Below, piece by piece: positions 28,026-40,017 of a stretch of 61,658 bases of DNA (position 1 is its first letter; each line of letters opens with the position of its first letter). A program made the position numbers and the translations under genes. The notes beneath the pieces were generated by a model. That model had not been told where the DNA came from and made no database searches. It saw only the letters and a list, made by a program, of their open reading frames with translations. Origin of the DNA: Bizionia argentinensis JUB59 (GTDB lineage: Bacteria > Bacteroidota > Bacteroidia > Flavobacteriales > Flavobacteriaceae); NCBI RefSeq assembly GCF_000224335.1, contig NZ_AFXZ01000061.1, forward strand, positions 1-61,658, written 5' to 3'.

Positions 28026-29039
28026 CTAATGTGCGGATTTATTTCTATAAATATGAAGCATATCATCCATAATTGCCGTTTCTGAATTTAATTCACCAGA
28101 AAAAGAAGGTGCTTTTGTGCCCTCTAAAAAAGTTGATTTCCCAGTAAAAACGCGTGCTTCATCCCAAATATCTTCATTAATAAACGTTTGTAAGGTTTGC
28201 AAACCGCCTTCAATTATAACAGATTGAATGTTTTTTCTATGTAAAAAACCGCCGATTTGATGAGCGAGTGGTTTATTGAAGTTTATCTCATTTTTAGTTA
28301 AGTGAATCGTTTCTGCTTCTCCGTTAAAAATATGTAACGCGTTTGATAATTTCTGCTGTCTATCTAAAACAATGCGAATTGGATTTCTACCAGTCCAATC
28401 TCGAACCGTTAAACTCGGATTATCTGTTGTAACCGTATTGGTGCCTACTAAAATAGCGTGTTCTTCAGTACGCCACTTATGAACTAGTTGGCGTGAAAAT
28501 TCATTAGTAATCCAAACCGGTTTTTGTGCATCGCGAGTTTTTGGTGCTATAAAACCATCTGCCGTTTCAGCCCATTTTAATATAATATAAGGGCGTTTTT
28601 TATTATGAAATGTAAAAAAACGCTTATGATGTTCTTGACATTCATCTTCTAAAACGCCAACCGTAACCTTGCAACCAGCTTCTATGAGATTCTTAATGCC
28701 ATTTCCCGCTACTTTACTATGTGTGTCCACGGTTCCGATTACTACTTGAGGAATGCCATGTTCTATAATTAAATTGCTACAAGGCGGTGTTTTTCCAAAG
28801 TGACTACATGGTTCCAAGGTAACATATAAAGTCGCTTCTTTTAAAAGTGCTTTATCTGCAACCGATTGAATAGCATTTACTTCGGCATGTGAACCGCCAA
28901 ACGGACTCGTAAAGCCTTCGCCAATTATAAGGTTGTTGTAAACAATTACCGAGCCTACCATAGGGTTTGGCGCCGTAGTTCCTAATCCATTATTGGCTAT
29001 TTCAATGCAGCGATTTATATATTTTTCATGTATCTTCAT
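28026..29039 (-). CDS. ribD: Bifunctional riboflavin deaminase/reductase RibD
   Basis: Performs two successive steps of riboflavin synthesis: deamination of the pyrimidine and NADPH reduction of the ribosyl side chain. The N-terminal zinc deaminase shows His51/Glu53 (GSHAEVNAI), Cys78 and Cys87 (EPCSHFGKTPPC); the reductase domain begins near 145 (RPYIILKWAETADGFIAP) and includes NPIRIVLD and VIIEGG. Length 337 is slightly short but complete. No FMN riboswitch is visible in the 35-nt gap to the divergent acetyltransferase gene. Confidence 0.95.
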   Translation of the reverse strand: MKIHEKYINRCIEIANNGLGTTAPNPMVGSVIVYNNLIIGEGFTSPFGGSHAEVNAIQSVADKALLKEATLYVTLEPCSHFGKTPPCSNLIIEHGIPQVVIGTVDTHSKVAGNGIKNLIEAGCKVTVGVLEDECQEHHKRFFTFHNKKRPYIILKWAETADGFIAPKTRDAQKPVWITNEFSRQLVHKWRTEEHAILVGTNTVTTDNPSLTVRDWTGRNPIRIVLDRQQKLSNALHIFNGEAETIHLTKNEINFNKPLAHQIGGFLHRKNIQSVIIEGGLQTLQTFINEDIWDEARVFTGKSTFLEGTKAPSFSGELNSETAIMDDMLHIYRNKSAH

Positions 29040-29074
29040 CCCAGAATTTCAGGATATAAAAATAAGACAATTAA

Positions 29075-29566
29075 GTGAGTCCAAATAATATTGTTATTAG
29101 AGAAATTACCAAAGCCGATAACGCGCAAATAGCAGCTGTTGTTCGCGCTGTTTTTGAGGAATTGGAAGCACCCAAAGTGGGAACAGCTTATGAAGACGCT
29201 TCATTAGACGTGATGACGGAAACTTATAATCATCCTAAAATGGCTTATTTTGTTTTACTTGCCGATGACAAGGTTATAGGTGGTTGTGGTATAGGGCGGT
29301 TGGAAGGTGCAGATGATTCGGTTTGTGAATTGCAAAAAATGTATTTCTTACCTGAAGCTAGAGGTAGAGGACTGGGTGTTAAAATGATAGAAAAATGCTT
29401 AAATAAAGCCAGAGAATTTGGTTTTAAGTCTTGTTATTTGGAAACTTTGCCCTTTATGGTTGGTGCACAAAAATTATATACCAAAGTCGGTTTTGAGCAT
29501 TTGCAAAAATCCATGGGAAGCACGGGGCATTATTCCTGCAATGTTTGGATGTTAAAACAGTTATAA
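29075..29566 (+). CDS. GNAT family N-acetyltransferase
   Basis: A 163-residue acetyltransferase with the acetyl-CoA loop LPEARGRGLGVKMIEKCL (about 105-122, RGRGLG) preceded by ELQKMYF, and the C-terminal YTKVGFEHL. It begins with GTG; no ATG is positioned better. The substrate is unknown. It is divergent from ribD and followed after 28 nt by prmC, so it may share a transcript with prmC and ligA. Confidence 0.85.
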   Translation: MSPNNIVIREITKADNAQIAAVVRAVFEELEAPKVGTAYEDASLDVMTETYNHPKMAYFVLLADDKVIGGCGIGRLEGADDSVCELQKMYFLPEARGRGLGVKMIEKCLNKAREFGFKSCYLETLPFMVGAQKLYTKVGFEHLQKSMGSTGHYSCNVWMLKQL

Positions 29567-29594
29567 TTCGAATAAATCGACAAACAATTACACT

Positions 29595-32460
<2,866 letters not shown>

Positions 32461-32562
32461 TAGTCTGGGAACCCTGTAGCTTTTAATCGATTAAGTACTT
32501 GTTTTTACTTTTAACTGCTAAATTTATATATATTAGCGTCCCCAACCACTGATTAACCTATA

Positions 32563-33294
32563 ATGAAATTAACAAATATTATCATTTTTCTCATTATCGT
32601 TTTATGCGTAGCATTCGCGGTATTTCAGTTTAATGGACTCGAATTCTTATCTATTTCAAGTAAATCTTTAATAGTTCCATTATTTACCCTTCTATATTTT
32701 ATAAACGTACGCGATAAACCAACTTTTTTCACACTTTTTTTACTCACCTTTTCCATTACAGAGTTATCGGTGTTTGCTGAATATGCAACCGACAATTATG
32801 GACAAATAAAGTTCGATTTGGTTTATATTTTAGGAAATATACTTTATATAATAGCTTACTGTTTTTTAATCGCAGAGGTTTTTAAAACTATAAATGTAAG
32901 GAAGGTCTTAAAGAAATATTTGTTACAAATTATTGTTTTGATGGCTTTAAATATTTACATCGCATACATGTTAATAGCGATTGTAAATCCAAAGTTTATG
33001 GCGAAATCGCACTATTTAATTAGTATCGAGCTCCTGTATAATGTTGTCATGTTATTACTGCTCATGGTGTCCTTAATTAGCTATTTTTATAATGACAACA
33101 AGAAAACTTTACTCGTTTTTTTGGGTTCAATCTGCATTGTTTTTTCTGAAGTAATCCAAATTGCATATTTCTACATCACGGATCATGACATGCTTAACAT
33201 TTTGCAAACTTTACTTTTTGTAGTTGCTTTTGCTTTCTTCTACTTTCATTCTACTGTCAAAAACAGGAAGGTTCAACTCTTTATGTTGCATTAA
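32563..33294 (+). CDS. Multi-pass membrane protein, possibly YhhN-like
   Basis: A 243-residue protein with about eight transmembrane segments and little soluble sequence. Size and spacing recall the YhhN/lysoplasmalogenase family (TM1 near 5-22, last helix near 213-232), but key residues could not be checked, so the family is tentative. It stands alone, 102 nt after ligA; the 136-nt gap to the convergent gene that follows holds only a tiny basic frame. Confidence 0.45.
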   Translation: MKLTNIIIFLIIVLCVAFAVFQFNGLEFLSISSKSLIVPLFTLLYFINVRDKPTFFTLFLLTFSITELSVFAEYATDNYGQIKFDLVYILGNILYIIAYCFLIAEVFKTINVRKVLKKYLLQIIVLMALNIYIAYMLIAIVNPKFMAKSHYLISIELLYNVVMLLLLMVSLISYFYNDNKKTLLVFLGSICIVFSEVIQIAYFYITDHDMLNILQTLLFVVAFAFFYFHSTVKNRKVQLFMLH

Positions 33295-33430
33295 ACGTTC
33301 TAAATAAATAGTACCATTTTATTGGTTTTAGCGCTTGCAGCTTACTTTAATAAGAAATTACATGGCAGTTAACAGAAAGCCTAAAAAACGTATGTCTTCC
33401 TATAAATGTTAAAGATATTAAGCGTGTGGC

Positions 33431-34348
33431 TTAAACGGTAATAGAAACACCTTCGCTAGTTATATTTTTGTTTTTATCAAAATAGAAATCAATTTTCCCT
33501 AAATTTAGACCGAAGCAACCTACTTGGTTGACAAGCATATTATTGCCTAAACTATTTTTAACAACAGTTGGTTTTGGCAAAAATGTATGAGTATGACCAC
33601 CAATAATTAAATCAATATCTTTTGTTTTAGCAGCTAACACCAAATCACTAATATGGTCTGGACTGTTTTTATAATAGTAGCCAATATGTGATAAGCAGAT
33701 AATTAAATCACACTTTTCATCTTCTTTTAAAATACGAGTCATTTCCTGACTCATTTCAACAGGATCCAAATATTCAGTTTCTTTATACATTTTTTTATCA
33801 ACCAAGCCTTCTAACTTAATACCCATTCCAAAAACTCCTATTTTAATACCGTTTTTATTGAAAATTTTGTAGGGTTTAACCAAGCCATCCATAACGGTGT
33901 TGGAAAAATCGTAATTAGCGGAGATAAAATCGAATTCAGCATGTGGCATTTGTGCAAATAAACCTTCTAAGCCATTATCAAAATCATGGTTTCCTATTGT
34001 GGCTGCATCGTATTTTAATTTACTCATTAGTTTAAACTCCAATTCACCACCATAATAATTAAAGTATGGCGTTCCTTGAAAAATATCGCCAGCGTCTAAC
34101 AGCAAAGTATGTGGGTTTTCTTTTCGAATTGAATCAATTAATGATGCGCGTCTAGCAACACCACCTTGATTAGGGTTTCGACCATCGTCAGGTCCAAAAG
34201 GATCTATATGACTGTGAACATCGTTAGTATGTAGAATGGTTATTTTTTTATATTTTTCGCCAGAAGCAAAAGATGTTAAACCAAATCCACCTACCGTTAC
34301 TAATGCTGCAGAAGCTGATGTTTGCTGAATAAATTCGCGACGTTTCAT
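33431..34348 (-). CDS. 5'-nucleotidase N-domain metallophosphoesterase (Tat-exported)
   Basis: A 305-residue protein equal to the catalytic half of a UshA-type 5'-nucleotidase. A twin-arginine signal (KRREFIQ, then a hydrophobic stretch to ~28) precedes the metal motifs LHTNDVHSH, LLDAGDIFQGT, TIGNHDFDNG, CLSHIG and IIGGHTHTF. It lacks the C-terminal substrate-binding domain, which is encoded by the separate upstream gene that ends 4 nt before this start codon. The pair would act in the periplasm to strip phosphate from nucleotides. The twin-arginine call suggests metal loading before export. Confidence 0.88.
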   Translation of the reverse strand: MKRREFIQQTSASAALVTVGGFGLTSFASGEKYKKITILHTNDVHSHIDPFGPDDGRNPNQGGVARRASLIDSIRKENPHTLLLDAGDIFQGTPYFNYYGGELEFKLMSKLKYDAATIGNHDFDNGLEGLFAQMPHAEFDFISANYDFSNTVMDGLVKPYKIFNKNGIKIGVFGMGIKLEGLVDKKMYKETEYLDPVEMSQEMTRILKEDEKCDLIICLSHIGYYYKNSPDHISDLVLAAKTKDIDLIIGGHTHTFLPKPTVVKNSLGNNMLVNQVGCFGLNLGKIDFYFDKNKNITSEGVSITV

Positions 34349-34352
34349 AATA

Positions 34353-35114
34353 CTAGTTTTTTAATTTAATAAAGCGATTATCAATTACCGGTTTAATAGT
34401 GTCGGTTTGTTTAAAATAATCAATCAGTGCGTTTCTAATTTTATAATCTAAAATGTGTAAAGATTCTTCTGGTTGAAAAAACGTCATATGGTCGCCGCCA
34501 CTATATAGATAATCATTTGTAGCAACGTAGTAGGTTCGTGTCGTATCAATAGCTTCACCTGAAATATCTGCTTCTTTCACATTATAATCCACATCTAAAA
34601 CTAGGTGTAGTTTGGCAATTGGATGCGCGCGTTTAGCTTTGGATAAATAGTTGGTCATGTCATTAATTTGGCTGCCTTTGATACCAACCACGACAATGCT
34701 ATTTTCAAACGGCATAATTTCAAAACCTGTTCTGGAAGTTACAGGTCCCTTGGATATAATAGCGCGAATTCCACCATGGTTTAATAAAACCATATCAATA
34801 TTTTTTCCAGTTCGTTTAAAGAAAACGGGGTTGGACTGTTCGTAAACGGCGTCGGCAAATAAATTGCCAATAGCCGTATTAAATTCGCCATCACTTTTAG
34901 AGTAGGTGGCAACCGCATAGCTTAACACACTATCTAAATCCTTGTTAACATGTTCGCGGTAAGGTTTAATAAATGCTTCAATTTCTGCATCAGCTTGTAA
35001 GGTGTCGTTTATATTAATTTGTTCACCTTGAATACGTTTTAATTGCCAAGTATCTTGTTTGCAATTAAAAAACGTAAGGGCAATAATTGTTATGAATAAG
35101 TGCTGCAGTTTCAT
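34353..35114 (-). CDS. 5'-nucleotidase C-domain lipoprotein
   Basis: A 253-residue protein equal to the substrate-binding half of a 5'-nucleotidase, with its own lipoprotein signal (MKLQHLFITIIALTFFNC, Cys18). Family motifs are GNLFADAVYE, LLNHGGIRA, TGFEIMPFENSIVVV and NDYLYSGGDHMTFF, the last forming the nucleoside pocket in UshA. It is followed after 4 nt by the catalytic-domain gene. So the enzyme is split in two, in reversed order (C-domain gene first), with each half exported by a different route. Confidence 0.88.
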   Translation of the reverse strand: MKLQHLFITIIALTFFNCKQDTWQLKRIQGEQININDTLQADAEIEAFIKPYREHVNKDLDSVLSYAVATYSKSDGEFNTAIGNLFADAVYEQSNPVFFKRTGKNIDMVLLNHGGIRAIISKGPVTSRTGFEIMPFENSIVVVGIKGSQINDMTNYLSKAKRAHPIAKLHLVLDVDYNVKEADISGEAIDTTRTYYVATNDYLYSGGDHMTFFQPEESLHILDYKIRNALIDYFKQTDTIKPVIDNRFIKLKN

Positions 35115-35159
35115 ATGTATAAACAGATAAAATTAGTACGCGTTTGTGTGTTCTTTTAG

Positions 35160-35167
35160 TATATTTG
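35160..35167 (+). promoter_or_regulatory. -7 box of the DUF6913-dapA unit (TATATTTG)
   Basis: TATATTTG lies 19 nt before the ATG at 35187, in the divergent gap with the nucleotidase genes. Confidence 0.5.
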
Positions 35168-35186
35168 TGCAAAGCATAAAGATATA

Positions 35187-35717
35187 ATGATTTTAAAGGG
35201 TTTTAAAGAAAAATCTATTAAAAAGCACTTACGGTCGTTACTGAATAAATCAGAAAGAGCCTCTAAAACACAAGTCGTTGATAGTGTTGGTGTTATTGTA
35301 AATGCCGATGAGGTATCGGATTTAGAGATGTTCAATACATTAGTTTCCAAACTAAATATTACACCTAATAAATTTAAAGTTATAGCATTTACGGAAACTG
35401 AAAATTTAGAATTAGTATCGTGGCATACCTGTTTTAACCCTGAAGATATAGGTTGGAGAGGTGCGATACGAAATAGCGAGCTAGAAACGTTCTTACAGAC
35501 GAATTTCGATTTGCTTATTAGCTTCTACACTACAGACACCTTGCGTTTAAAGATACTTACGGCTAAATCTGAAGCCCGTTTTAAAGCGAGTATTTTTCAA
35601 GGTGACCCACGTTTAAATGATTTGATTATTCATACGCCTTTAAATGATTTTAATGCTTTTGAAACTGAATTATTAAAATATTTACAAGTTTTTAAGATAC
35701 TTAAACATGAAGCATAA
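35187..35717 (+). CDS. DUF6913-like protein, unknown function
   Basis: A 176-residue cytosolic protein with no signal peptide and a basic N-terminus (KGFKEKSIKKHLRSLLNK). It looks like a flavobacterial conserved family placed by memory as DUF6913, with the core FKVIAFTETENLELVSWHTC and DIGWRGAIRNSELETFL, and a mixed alpha/beta pattern. Its 3' end overlaps dapA by 11 nt, so it is translationally coupled to lysine/DAP synthesis. No function is known to me. Confidence 0.55.
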   Translation: MILKGFKEKSIKKHLRSLLNKSERASKTQVVDSVGVIVNADEVSDLEMFNTLVSKLNITPNKFKVIAFTETENLELVSWHTCFNPEDIGWRGAIRNSELETFLQTNFDLLISFYTTDTLRLKILTAKSEARFKASIFQGDPRLNDLIIHTPLNDFNAFETELLKYLQVFKILKHEA

Positions 35718-36588
35718 ATTAACGGGCGCAGGAATAGCTATAGTTACACCTTTTAAAACGGATTTATCTGTAGATCATGATGCTTTAGCGCGTATTGTTG
35801 ATTTCAATATTGAAAACGGCATGGACTATATCGTCATTGCTGGAACAACTGGTGAGAGTGTAACAATAACTTCACATGAAAAGCAGGCTATTATTAATAC
35901 AATAGTAGCCTCAAATAAAAAGCGTGTACCGTTAGTTCTGGGTATTGGCGGAAATAATACGGCAGCAGTTATAGCGGAAATTAATACGAGCGATTTATCA
36001 AATATCGATGCTATTTTATCTGTTTCACCTTATTATAGTAGACCAACGCAGTCTGGAATAATAGCGCATTTTCAAGCGATTTCTAAAGCTTGCCCAATTC
36101 CAATAGTATTGTATAATGTACCTGGAAGAACAGGTTCTAATATGCTGCCTGAAACCATAATAACATTAGCCAATACCTGCCAAAATATTGTAGCAGTTAA
36201 AGAGGCTGCTGGAAACATTGGGCAATATTTACGGCTATTAAGAGATAAACCAGCTGATTTTATGATTATTTCAGGAGATGATGATTTAGCTCTGCCTGTT
36301 GTTTTAGCTGGAGGTTCTGGCGTTATATCTGTTATTGGGCAAGCCTTTCCAAAAGATTTTTCAAAAATGATTCAATTAGGGTTGAAAGGGGAAAATAAAG
36401 AAGGCTTTAAGCTTCACAATAAGCTAATGGATATTACCGGTTTAATTTTTTCGGAGAACAATCCGTCCGGAATTAAGGCTGTTTTAAGCCTCATGGATTT
36501 ATGTCAGCCAACTGTTAGATTGCCATTAGTAGAAGCAACTGATGTACTTAAACAAAATATCACAGAATATATTAATAATTATGCATAA
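35707..36588 (+). CDS. dapA: 4-hydroxy-tetrahydrodipicolinate synthase DapA
   Basis: Condenses pyruvate with aspartate semialdehyde, the first committed step toward diaminopimelate and lysine. The Schiff-base Lys165 is in NIVAVKEAAG, Tyr136 in VLYNVPGRTG, and GTTGES (46-51) forms the active-site Thr pair. Length 293 is normal for this TIM barrel. It works with dapF, encoded 20 kb away. It starts inside the end of the DUF6913-like gene. Confidence 0.97.
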   Translation: MKHKLTGAGIAIVTPFKTDLSVDHDALARIVDFNIENGMDYIVIAGTTGESVTITSHEKQAIINTIVASNKKRVPLVLGIGGNNTAAVIAEINTSDLSNIDAILSVSPYYSRPTQSGIIAHFQAISKACPIPIVLYNVPGRTGSNMLPETIITLANTCQNIVAVKEAAGNIGQYLRLLRDKPADFMIISGDDDLALPVVLAGGSGVISVIGQAFPKDFSKMIQLGLKGENKEGFKLHNKLMDITGLIFSENNPSGIKAVLSLMDLCQPTVRLPLVEATDVLKQNITEYINNYA

Positions 36589-36676
36589 GCGTTAAATAAT
36601 ACTTAATACTAATAGGTAGTTTGTTTTACCTTGTATTTTAGCGAAATAAATATTTTTAAAATCCATTTTATTAACC

Positions 36677-36684
36677 TAATTTTG
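36677..36684 (+). promoter_or_regulatory. -7 box of bamD (TAATTTTG)
   Basis: TAATTTTG ends 17 nt before the bamD ATG, in the 113-nt gap after dapA. Confidence 0.5.
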
Positions 36685-36701
36685 CACACTGTTTTAAAAC
36701 T

Positions 36702-37514
36702 ATGAAGAAATTCCTTTACATAATTCTAACTTGCACACTTTTAAGTTCTTGTAGCGAATATCAAAAAGCATTAAAGTCAGTAGATACTGCAACCAAATAT
36801 AATGTTGGTGAAAAACTTTATAATGCCGGTAAATACGCTAAAGCAAATAAGTTGTTTGAGCAAATATTACCAGCATATAGAGGTAAACCACAGGCGGAAA
36901 AGGTATCTTACTTAAATGCTAAAAGTTACTATGAAGAAAAAGACTGGTATCTAGCAAGCCATAAGTTTGAACGATTTATGGACGCTTATCCAAACAGTGA
37001 AAAATTGGAAGAAGCAGCCTTTTTAAGCGCAAAAAGTGCTTATATGTTATCGCCAGTTTTTTCTAAAGAACAACATGAAACCAAACATGCCATAGAAAAA
37101 CTTCAATTGTTTATAAACTTATTTCCAGAATCAGAATTTCTTCAAGAAGCCAATGGTTTAGTAAAGGAGTTAGATTTAAAACTAGAAACAAAAGCTTTTA
37201 GTATAGCGAAGCAATTTAATACTATTGCTGGTTTTACACGAGATTTTCATGCGCCAATGAAAGCCATGGATAATTTTATTATCGATTTCCCAGGAACTGT
37301 TTATAGAGAAGAAGCTCTGTATATTAAATTTGATTCTGCTTTTCAATTAGCTGTGAATAGTGTATATCATAAAAAAGAGGAGCGTTTAAAAGACGCCAAA
37401 TTATATTATAATAACTTTAAAAAATCGTCTTCTAATCCTATTTTTATAGAAAAAGCGGATAAAATGAATGAAGTTATTGATGAAGAATTAGAAAACTACA
37501 GTACAAAAAGTTAA
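36702..37514 (+). CDS. bamD: Outer-membrane assembly lipoprotein BamD
   Basis: An essential lipoprotein of the BAM complex that inserts beta-barrels into the outer membrane. The 270-residue protein has a signal peptide ending LLSSC (Cys17) and tandem TPR helices: YNVGEKLYNAGKYAKANKLF, YEEKDWYLASHKFERFMDAY and EAAFLSAKSAYMLSPVFSKE. Length and repeats match the family. It heads a tight operon, bamD-rpoZ-coaBC-DUF4835, whose gene order is typical of flavobacteria. Confidence 0.93.
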   Translation: MKKFLYIILTCTLLSSCSEYQKALKSVDTATKYNVGEKLYNAGKYAKANKLFEQILPAYRGKPQAEKVSYLNAKSYYEEKDWYLASHKFERFMDAYPNSEKLEEAAFLSAKSAYMLSPVFSKEQHETKHAIEKLQLFINLFPESEFLQEANGLVKELDLKLETKAFSIAKQFNTIAGFTRDFHAPMKAMDNFIIDFPGTVYREEALYIKFDSAFQLAVNSVYHKKEERLKDAKLYYNNFKKSSSNPIFIEKADKMNEVIDEELENYSTKS

Positions 37515-37528
37515 TATACTTACATATT

Positions 37529-37858
37529 ATGGATTTAAAGAAGATTAATGCGCCAGTAAACACGACAACTTACGATAAAAATAAGATTGAAGCGCCTACA
37601 GGAAATATTTACGAAGCGATCTCAATTATATCGAGACGTGCAGAACAAATAAATTCTGAAATTAAAAAGGAACTAATCGAGAAATTAGACGAGTTTGCAA
37701 CGCATAACGATAGTCTTGAAGAGATTTTCGAAAATAAAGAGCAAATTGAAGTTTCTAAATTTTACGAAAAATTACCAAAGCCACATGCTTTAGCAGTTCA
37801 AGAGTGGTTAGATGGTAAAATTTATTATAGAAATACAGAAGAGGATATTCAGGAATAA
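37529..37858 (+). CDS. rpoZ: RNA polymerase omega subunit (Bacteroidetes type)
   Basis: A 109-residue protein with NIYEAISIISRRAEQINSEI (27-46), the conserved omega segment, followed by a Bacteroidetes-type C-terminal extension rich in acid residues. Omega binds the beta' subunit and aids polymerase assembly. It lies between bamD (14 nt) and coaBC (7 nt), a placement typical of the phylum. Confidence 0.88.
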   Translation: MDLKKINAPVNTTTYDKNKIEAPTGNIYEAISIISRRAEQINSEIKKELIEKLDEFATHNDSLEEIFENKEQIEVSKFYEKLPKPHALAVQEWLDGKIYYRNTEEDIQE

Positions 37859-37865
37859 CAACGAT

Positions 37866-39077
37866 ATGTCAATATTAAGCGGTAAAAAAATATTACTAGG
37901 CATAAGTGCTGGTATTGCTGCTTATAAAACGGCATCATTAGTTAGAGCATTTATAAAAGCAGGTGCAGACGTAAAAGTTGTAATGACACCTGCTTCTAAA
38001 GAATTTATTACCCCATTAACACTTTCCACACTCTCCAAACATCCAGTTCATTCAACGTTTACCAATCCCGATGACGATAATGAAACCTGGAATAATCACG
38101 TAGAATTAGGCCTTTGGGCCGACTTATTTATTATTGCACCAGCTACTGCCAATACGCTTTCTAAAATGGCGAATGGCACTTCCGATAATTTATTAATGGC
38201 CACCTATTTATCAGCTAAATGCCCTGTTTATTTTGCGCCTGCTATGGATTTGGATATGTATAAACATCCATCTACTTTAGAGTCTTTCAAAGTTTTACAA
38301 AGCTTTGGGAATATCATTATTCCAGCTACCAGTGGCGAGTTGGCTAGTGGTTTAATAGGCGAAGGACGTATGGCGGAACCTGAAGATATTCTCTCTTTTA
38401 TAGAAAATGATATTTTAGAGAAGTCACCTTTACGTGGAAAAAAAGTACTCATTACAGCTGGTCCAACTTATGAAGCTCTAGATCCAGTTCGCTTTATTGG
38501 GAATCATTCCAGTGGAAAAATGGGCTTTGAAATAGCCAAAGCTGCGGCCAATTTAGGCGCAGAAGTTATATTGATTTCAGGTCCAACTCACGAAAAAATA
38601 ACGCATAGTTATGTTCAAGTTATTCCGGTAACATCAGCAGAGGAGATGTATAATGCCGCACATAGGTATTTTAAAGACATGGATGTTGCTATTTTAGCTG
38701 CTGCAGTTTCCGACTATAAACCAAAATTTGCGTCCACTGAAAAAATAAAAAAGAAAGAGAAAACGTTATCTTTAGAGTTGGAGAAAACCAAAGATATTTT
38801 AGCATCATTAGGCGCCATAAAAGAGAATCAGTTTTTGGTTGGTTTTGCTTTGGAAACTAATAATGAAATTGAAAACGCAAAAGGTAAACTTAAGGCAAAG
38901 AATTTAAATCTAATTGTGTTAAATTCGTTAAAGGATAAAGGTGCCGGTTTTAAATCTAATACCAATAAAGTTACATTGATTGATAATCAAGGTACACTTA
39001 CGACTTACGATTTAAAGTCTAAAGAAGATGTTGCAGTAGATATTTTGAATGTTATAATAAAACAATTACATGCATAG
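37866..39077 (+). CDS. coaBC: Bifunctional coenzyme A synthesis protein CoaBC
   Basis: Joins cysteine to 4'-phosphopantothenate and decarboxylates the product to 4'-phosphopantetheine. The N-terminal flavoprotein decarboxylase (about 1-180) shows LLGISAGIAAYKTASLVRAF, the catalytic-His stretch NHVELG and PATANTLSKMANG; the synthetase half begins with KKVLITAGPTYEALDPVRFI and contains NHSSGKMGFEIAKAA. From MSILSGKK the protein is 403 residues; the longer frame from 37812 would run through the end of rpoZ. It overlaps the DUF4835 gene by 8 nt. Confidence 0.96.
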   Translation: MSILSGKKILLGISAGIAAYKTASLVRAFIKAGADVKVVMTPASKEFITPLTLSTLSKHPVHSTFTNPDDDNETWNNHVELGLWADLFIIAPATANTLSKMANGTSDNLLMATYLSAKCPVYFAPAMDLDMYKHPSTLESFKVLQSFGNIIIPATSGELASGLIGEGRMAEPEDILSFIENDILEKSPLRGKKVLITAGPTYEALDPVRFIGNHSSGKMGFEIAKAAANLGAEVILISGPTHEKITHSYVQVIPVTSAEEMYNAAHRYFKDMDVAILAAAVSDYKPKFASTEKIKKKEKTLSLELEKTKDILASLGAIKENQFLVGFALETNNEIENAKGKLKAKNLNLIVLNSLKDKGAGFKSNTNKVTLIDNQGTLTTYDLKSKEDVAVDILNVIIKQLHA

Positions 39078-39957
39078 AGTTTTTCTGTTATTTTTAATTT
39101 TCATTTCTTTCACTAGTTATAGTCAAGAGTTGAATTGCAATGTTGTGGTAAATGCGCAATTTACGGGTAATGAAAACTTACCGATTTTTAAAACGCTTGA
39201 AAAACAATTGCAAGAGTTTGTAAATAATAAAACCTGGACCAATAAAGAATATAACTCGCAAGAACGCATAACTTGCGGAATGTTTATAAATATCACCGAA
39301 TATTCTGGCGATGTTTTTAAGGCAACAATTCAAGTGCAATCTTCACGCCCCGTTTATGGTTCTTCATACTTAACACCTATATATAATGTTAATGATAAAG
39401 ACTTCACCTTTCGTTATGTGGAGTTTGAAAACTTACTCTATAATGAGAATCAGTTTGAATCTAATTTAGTATCGGTTATAGCGTTTCACGTTTATATGAT
39501 TTTAGGTTTAGATGCCGATAGCTTTGCTTTGGAAGGTGGTGATGCGTATTTAAAGCAGGCACAAAATATTGTTAGTTATTCACAACAGGAAAATGCAAAA
39601 GGTTGGAGGTTAGAAGATGGCTTACAAACGCGTTTTGCTTTAATTGATAATTTACTATCTCAAACCTTCAAGGAATATAGAAAAGTAATGTACGATTACC
39701 ATATTTTAGGATTGGATACTATGAGTACAAATCAAAAAGGAGCTAAAGCTACTATTGCAACTGCACTTGAGCAATTTGAAATTATAAATAGAAGGCGTCC
39801 AAACACTTTTTTATTACGGTCGTTTTTTGATGCTAAAGGCGATGAAATTGAAGAGATATTCTCGAGTGGTCCCAACGTAGAAATAACAAATTTAATTTCT
39901 GCACTAAACCGTGTTGCGCCAATGTATTCCAGTAAATGGCGAAATATTAAGTTTTAA
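39070..39957 (+). CDS. DUF4835 family exported protein
   Basis: A 295-residue protein with a signal peptide (1-18, ending TSYSQ) and the family start ELNCNVVVNAQ, plus YLTPIYNVNDKDFTF, GLDADSFALEGGDAYLKQAQ and NRRRPNTFLLRSFFDAK. DUF4835 is restricted to Bacteroidetes and sits almost always between coaBC and recN; its role is unknown. Location should be periplasmic or outer membrane. It overlaps coaBC by 8 nt. Confidence 0.88.
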   Translation: MHRVFLLFLIFISFTSYSQELNCNVVVNAQFTGNENLPIFKTLEKQLQEFVNNKTWTNKEYNSQERITCGMFINITEYSGDVFKATIQVQSSRPVYGSSYLTPIYNVNDKDFTFRYVEFENLLYNENQFESNLVSVIAFHVYMILGLDADSFALEGGDAYLKQAQNIVSYSQQENAKGWRLEDGLQTRFALIDNLLSQTFKEYRKVMYDYHILGLDTMSTNQKGAKATIATALEQFEIINRRRPNTFLLRSFFDAKGDEIEEIFSSGPNVEITNLISALNRVAPMYSSKWRNIKF

Positions 39958-40017
39958 GGGAAATTTCTTAGAATTTAATTGTTATAAAATTACGATAACC
40001 TTTTAATCTAAAAAGCC

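Noticed and set aside
28987-29074. FMN riboswitch before ribD
   Set aside because: The gap to the divergent gene is only 35 nt and has no conserved RFN-element sequence.
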